From an uncultured Bacilli bacterium (GTDB taxonomy: Bacteria; Bacillota_I; Bacilli_A; RF39; UBA660): a DNA stretch of 64,000 nucleotides. The stretch is taken from NCBI GenBank assembly GCA_934120265.1, contig CAKOTU010000003.1, forward strand, positions 1-64,000, in the 5' to 3' direction. Shown here in pieces: positions 60,813 through 64,000 of the stretch. Made by a program: the position numbers and the translations under genes. The notes below the pieces were generated by a model. The model saw nothing but the letters and a program-made list of their open reading frames with translations. It was not told the DNA's origin and made no database searches. Within the stretch, counting starts at the first letter, position 1, and every line of letters starts with the position of its first letter.

Positions 60813-61646
60813 ATGGAAGATAGATATAAAGAAATAGAAAAGAGTATTATTAAAAAATACCGTAAAGATATTTGGAGTAAATTCGTTAAAGCTGTTAAAG
60901 AATATGAGTTAATAGAAGAAAATGATAAAATTATGGTTTGTATTTCTGGTGGAAAAGATTCTTTCCTTTTAGCAAAATGTATCCAAGAAATAAAAAAACA
61001 TGGTAAATTTCATTTTGATGCATGTTATGTTGTAATGGATCCTGGATATAATAAAAATAATCGTAAGATGATTGAAGAGAATGCAAAAATATTAAATATA
61101 CCAGTTGAAATATTTGAAAGTAACATTTTTGATGTAGTTACTACTGTAGATAAGAGTCCTTGTTATTTATGTGCAAGAATGAGAAGAGGATGCTTATATA
61201 ATAAAGCTAAAGAACTTGGATGTAATAAAATAGCTTTAGGGCATCACTTTGATGACGTTATTGAAACAACTCTTTTATCAATGTTTTATGGTTCTGAGAT
61301 TAAAACAATGATGCCTAAACTTCATAGTGAAAACTTTGAGGGTTTAGAATTAATAAGACCTCTTTATTTGATTAAAGAGGATGCTATTATTTCTTGGAAG
61401 AATAGCAATAATTTAACATTCTTAAATTGTGCATGTAAATTTACTGAAGAACATTTTTCTAAAGATGATGGAACTAGTAAACGCAAAGAAATAAAAAATC
61501 TTATAAAAGAATTGAAAAAAGTTAATAAAGATATAGATCATAATATTTTTAAAAGCTTAGATAACGTAAATTTAAATTGTATTTTAGGAACTAAAAAAGA
61601 TGGTGAATATAGAAGCTTTTTAGAGGATTACGATTTACGTAAATAA
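60813..61646 (+). CDS. TtcA/TilS-type PP-loop tRNA thiolation enzyme
   Basis: 277 residues. ATG 60813 follows TTGGAG; the upstream TTG is within that site. PP-loop CISGGKDSFLLAK, the Cys pair CYLCARMRRG and a third Cys pair (NCACKF) suit an iron-sulfur enzyme of the TtcA group, which makes 2-thiocytidine at tRNA position 32. Other TtcA-like enzymes have different targets, so the substrate is not certain. HHFDDVIETTLLSMFYG is also typical. It is downstream of mnmA. Confidence 0.85.
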   Translation: MEDRYKEIEKSIIKKYRKDIWSKFVKAVKEYELIEENDKIMVCISGGKDSFLLAKCIQEIKKHGKFHFDACYVVMDPGYNKNNRKMIEENAKILNIPVEIFESNIFDVVTTVDKSPCYLCARMRRGCLYNKAKELGCNKIALGHHFDDVIETTLLSMFYGSEIKTMMPKLHSENFEGLELIRPLYLIKEDAIISWKNSNNLTFLNCACKFTEEHFSKDDGTSKRKEIKNLIKELKKVNKDIDHNIFKSLDNVNLNCILGTKKDGEYRSFLEDYDLRK

Positions 61647-61650
61647 AATA

Positions 61651-61688
61651 ATAAAGGCATTAAATGATGGAATTTTAATGTCTTTTAT
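61651..61688 (+). terminator. Terminator after ttcA-like gene
   Basis: AAAGGCATTAAA / TTTAATGTCTTT stem with a G-U pair, 8-base loop, T-rich tail. Confidence 0.65.
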
Positions 61689-61717
61689 TGTATAATGGTA
61701 AAAGAAAAGGTGATAAT

Positions 61718-62677
61718 GTGAATATATATAAACAAATATACAGAAAAATAAAAAAGTATGATACTATTGTTTTAGCGCGTCATGTAGGACCTGATCCTGA
61801 TGCCCTTGGTAGTCAAATGGGATTAAGAGATTCTATAAGGGCCACTTTTCCTAATAAAACAGTTGTTTCTGTTGGTTATTCTGCAACTAAGTTTAAATAT
61901 TTAGGCAATATTGATAGATTTACAGAAGATATGTATAAAAATTCTTTATTGATTATCACTGATACCCCAGATTCTAAAAGAGTAGATGGTGTTGATCCTT
62001 CTAAATTTGAATATGTAATAAAGATAGATCATCATCCTTTTATTGAAAAATTTTGTAATATTGAGTTAATTGATGATACAGCTAGTAGTGCTTCTCAGCT
62101 AGTAATGGAGCTAATATTTAATACTAAATTAAAATTAACTAAAGAAATAGCAGAGAAACTATATATTGGGCTAGTTTCTGATACAAATAGATTTTTGTTT
62201 TCATATACAACTCCTAAGACTTTTAATTTAGTATCACGTCTAATAAAAGAAACTAATATGGATTTTGTTCCTTTATATGAAAAATTATATACACGACCAA
62301 TTAGGGAAGTTAGATTTGAGGGATATATTACTAATCATTTGGAAATTACCCCAAATGGACTTGCTTATATAAAACTAGATGATGATATTTTAGCAGAGTA
62401 TGGTGTTGATTCAGCAACTGCAGGTAATATGGTCAATAACTTTAATTATATAGAAGAAGTTATAGTATGGATGGTATTTTCAAACGACAGAGTTAATGAA
62501 AATATTAGAGGTTCAATTAGATCTAGAGGACCTGTTATAAATGAAGTTGCTGCTAAATTTGGTGGCGGTGGACACGCTTTTGCAAGCGGCGTAAGATTAA
62601 AAAACTTTGAAGAAGTCGATAAGTTAATTGAAGCTATGGATCAAGTGTGTTTGGATTATAAAAATAGTAAAGAATAA
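61718..62677 (+). CDS. DHH-family phosphoesterase (NrnA-like)
   Basis: 319 residues. GTG 61718 is chosen: AAAAGGTGAT lies at 61705-61714 and TGTATAAT at 61689-61696 is the promoter, so an upstream TTG in frame is excluded. DHH domain: ARHVGPDPDALGSQMGL, IITDTPDSKRVDG, KIDHHPF; DHHA1 domain: GGGGHAFASG. NrnA enzymes degrade nanoRNA (and pAp), some c-di-AMP. The exact substrate is not decided. Confidence 0.88.
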   Translation: MNIYKQIYRKIKKYDTIVLARHVGPDPDALGSQMGLRDSIRATFPNKTVVSVGYSATKFKYLGNIDRFTEDMYKNSLLIITDTPDSKRVDGVDPSKFEYVIKIDHHPFIEKFCNIELIDDTASSASQLVMELIFNTKLKLTKEIAEKLYIGLVSDTNRFLFSYTTPKTFNLVSRLIKETNMDFVPLYEKLYTRPIREVRFEGYITNHLEITPNGLAYIKLDDDILAEYGVDSATAGNMVNNFNYIEEVIVWMVFSNDRVNENIRGSIRSRGPVINEVAAKFGGGGHAFASGVRLKNFEEVDKLIEAMDQVCLDYKNSKE

Positions 62678-62681
62678 AACT

Positions 62682-62710
62682 AAGCTCTATCATATTGATA
62701 GAGCTTTTGT
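62682..62710. terminator. Terminator after nrnA-like gene
   Basis: AAGCTCTATC / GATAGAGCTT perfect stem, 5-base loop, T4; likely works for both convergent strands. Confidence 0.8.
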
Positions 62711-62746
62711 TGTGCAATAATAAAATTTTTGTATAATATTATTTTA

Positions 62747-63133
62747 TTAAATAATTGGATTTTCAACATCTACTACTTGTTCACCACTTCTTTGTAATAA
62801 CACTACATAAAGAGCTATGGAAGCCGCAAATAATGAAAAATAAGATGCAACTATTTGTAATTCGTAAGGTTTTAAATCTTCACCTTCCTTTTTAGAAATA
62901 TCATATAAAACGTAATTTATTATTAAGAAAATAATAAATATTATTAAAATTAGTATTCTGTTAAAAGTGGTTAATTTTTGAGCTGTCTCAGCGTCTAAAA
63001 AAGGTTCTTCTTCATTAATTTCTAATTGTTCATTATAAAGAAGTATTATTGAAATGATAATAGTACCAATGCTTACTATAGAAGCAATTATTTGAATAGT
63101 AATTGATAAAGATTCTTTTTCTTTGTTACTCAT
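62747..63133 (-). CDS. Three-helix membrane protein, unassigned
   Basis: 128 residues. Helices at about 10-33, 55-75 and 90-113; short acidic loop (QLEINEEEPFLDAE) between the first two; C terminus SGEQVVDVENPII. No family recognised. It overlaps the end of the upstream deacetylase gene by 8 bases on the minus strand and is probably translated with it. Confidence 0.55.
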   Translation of the reverse strand: MSNKEKESLSITIQIIASIVSIGTIIISIILLYNEQLEINEEEPFLDAETAQKLTTFNRILILIIFIIFLIINYVLYDISKKEGEDLKPYELQIVASYFSLFAASIALYVVLLQRSGEQVVDVENPII

Positions 63134-64000
63134 TTGTAGCTATATCACTTATTTTATTTATTTTGTTTAGCTCGGATATTGTAACAAATTGATATCCTTC
63201 ATCAATTAATTTTGGAATCATTATTTTTAATGCTTCATAGGTTCTTTCATGGGTGTCATGCATTAAAATAATACTTCTATCTTTTATTTGTGATAAAGAT
63301 CTATCAGCTATTTTTTTACTACTTTTTATTTTCCAATCAAGTGTATCAACATTCCATAAAACTATTTCAAGATTTGTATTATTTCTAATCTTTTTATTTA
63401 CTGATCCATATGTTGGTCTTAATAAAATTGGAGTATAGTTTACTTCTTCTTTTAAAATATCTTGAGTTTTATTAATCTGTTCTTTTATATCTTCAATTTT
63501 TAGTCTGGACAACCATTTATGGTTATAACTGTGATTTCCTATTTCATTTCCGTTACTTATTGATTCTTTAATAGTATCTTTATATATTTTTACCTTATTT
63601 CCTAGTACAAAAAATGTTGCGTTACAATTATACTTCTTTAGTAGATCAATAATTTGTTTTGTGTATTTACTAGGACCATCATCAAATGTTAAAGCTATGA
63701 TAGGCTTATTAGAGTCAATGGTTTTATTTACAGTTTCATAGTTTATCAAATTTGTTTCTTCCTTTTTTTCTATTGTTATTTTAGCATTTTCACTATCCAA
63801 CTTAACTTTGTCTTCTATTATTTTATTGTTATGGATTGAAAAGAACGTAATATATTCTTCATCAAAAACAAATTTATCTGTTAATTTGTTTTGATATTTA
63901 CTTGAATCATAAATTATATCATTTATGCTCAATAATTTATTACTTTTTTTATCAAATACATATGTATCTATGCTTTCATTTTGATAATTGTTATAAGATA
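63126..64000 (-). CDS. Polysaccharide (peptidoglycan-type) deacetylase, 5' end cut by window edge
   Basis: At least 290 residues; the frame is open to the right edge without a start, so the N terminus is missing. Visible N-terminal part (TYVFDKKSNKLLSINDII...FSIHNNKI) looks like the DUF3298-type sensing domain found in PdaC. The NodB domain has IALTFDDGPSKYTKQ (catalytic Asp pair), NHSYNHKWLS (metal His pair), LLRPTYGS, LWNVDTLDW and IILMHDTHE, all expected motifs. Likely a cell-wall or glycan deacetylase. Whether it has a membrane anchor cannot be seen. Confidence 0.88.
   Translation of the reverse strand, partial: SYNNYQNESIDTYVFDKKSNKLLSINDIIYDSSKYQNKLTDKFVFDEEYITFFSIHNNKIIEDKVKLDSENAKITIEKKEETNLINYETVNKTIDSNKPIIALTFDDGPSKYTKQIIDLLKKYNCNATFFVLGNKVKIYKDTIKESISNGNEIGNHSYNHKWLSRLKIEDIKEQINKTQDILKEEVNYTPILLRPTYGSVNKKIRNNTNLEIVLWNVDTLDWKIKSSKKIADRSLSQIKDRSIILMHDTHERTYEALKIMIPKLIDEGYQFVTISELNKINKISDIATNE

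Noticed and set aside
1..64000. UGA read as Trp, as in Mollicutes
   Set aside because: Trp is coded by UGG throughout, and recU ends with UGA in a normal 4-base overlap with ponA.
1..64000. CRISPR arrays, rRNA genes and insertion sequences
   Set aside because: None seen on either strand; the only repeats found are the 105-base and 39-base pairs and short low-complexity tracts.

Overview
The window is very AT-rich chromosomal DNA from a spore-forming member of the Bacillota, class Bacilli. The evidence is a Bacillus-type (class B) RNase P RNA next to gpsB, the recU-ponA pair, scpA-scpB, dnaD, a rodZ-pgsA-recA block, and the spore genes spoIVA and a spoVIF-like gene. UGA is read as stop (recU ends in an ATGA overlap with the PBP gene) and Trp is UGG, so the standard bacterial code applies. 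The low GC, compact gene spacing and many unassigned membrane or secreted proteins suggest an uncultured gut-type Bacilli lineage; this placement is inference.

Layout. 1-8.7 kb: a sugar-nucleotidyltransferase cut by the left edge, a DUF1003 protein, ligA, an RNHCP-domain protein, two tandem UPF0316 membrane proteins, scpA-scpB, tRNA-Leu(CAA) and an unassigned protein. 8.8-27.8 kb: one long same-strand accessory block. It holds two unassigned envelope proteins, a Tad-type pilus set (CpaB, CpaF, TadB, TadC, one short pilin-like and two TadE/F-like proteins, a CpaE/TadZ-like protein), two tandem VirB2/TrbC-like proteins, and a conjugation-type T4SS core (VirB6/TrbL-like, PrgI-like, VirB4 split over two genes, a SpoIID plus C39 wall enzyme, a bitopic protein, VirD4). 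27.8-32.6 kb: YwaF-like protein, a secreted protein ending in a VirB2-like hairpin, rhodanese, rmuC, a YjdF-like protein and another VirB2-like protein on the minus strand. 32.7-39.9 kb: rnr, smpB, two large envelope proteins, small genes, and ssrA (tmRNA). 40-52.3 kb: an unassigned minus-strand gene beside ssrA, engB, der, spoVIF-like, spoIVA, HU, cca, dnaD, nth, and minus-strand recU-ponA. 52.4-64 kb: small ORF, a pilin-like envelope protein, gpsB, rnpB, rodZ-like, pgsA, recA with an SOS box, two more secreted VirB2-tailed proteins in tandem, mnmA, ttcA-like, nrnA-like, and a polysaccharide deacetylase running off the right edge.

The most interesting content is the 19-kb block that joins a Tad pilus motor to a T4SS channel with no relaxase, integrase or transposase in the window, plus six dispersed proteins sharing a VirB2/TrbC-like two-helix module. 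Three of those six carry different secreted N-terminal domains on a nearly identical C-terminal module. I infer a chromosomally fixed envelope machine, for adhesion, effector or DNA traffic, with several alternative pilin-like subunits.

Control signals are visible throughout: extended -10 promoters (TGnTATAAT) close to starts, strong AGGAGG or GGTGAT ribosome binding sites, and hairpin-plus-T terminators. No insertion sequence, CRISPR array or rRNA gene was seen. No stretch over 300 bases lacks a gene.
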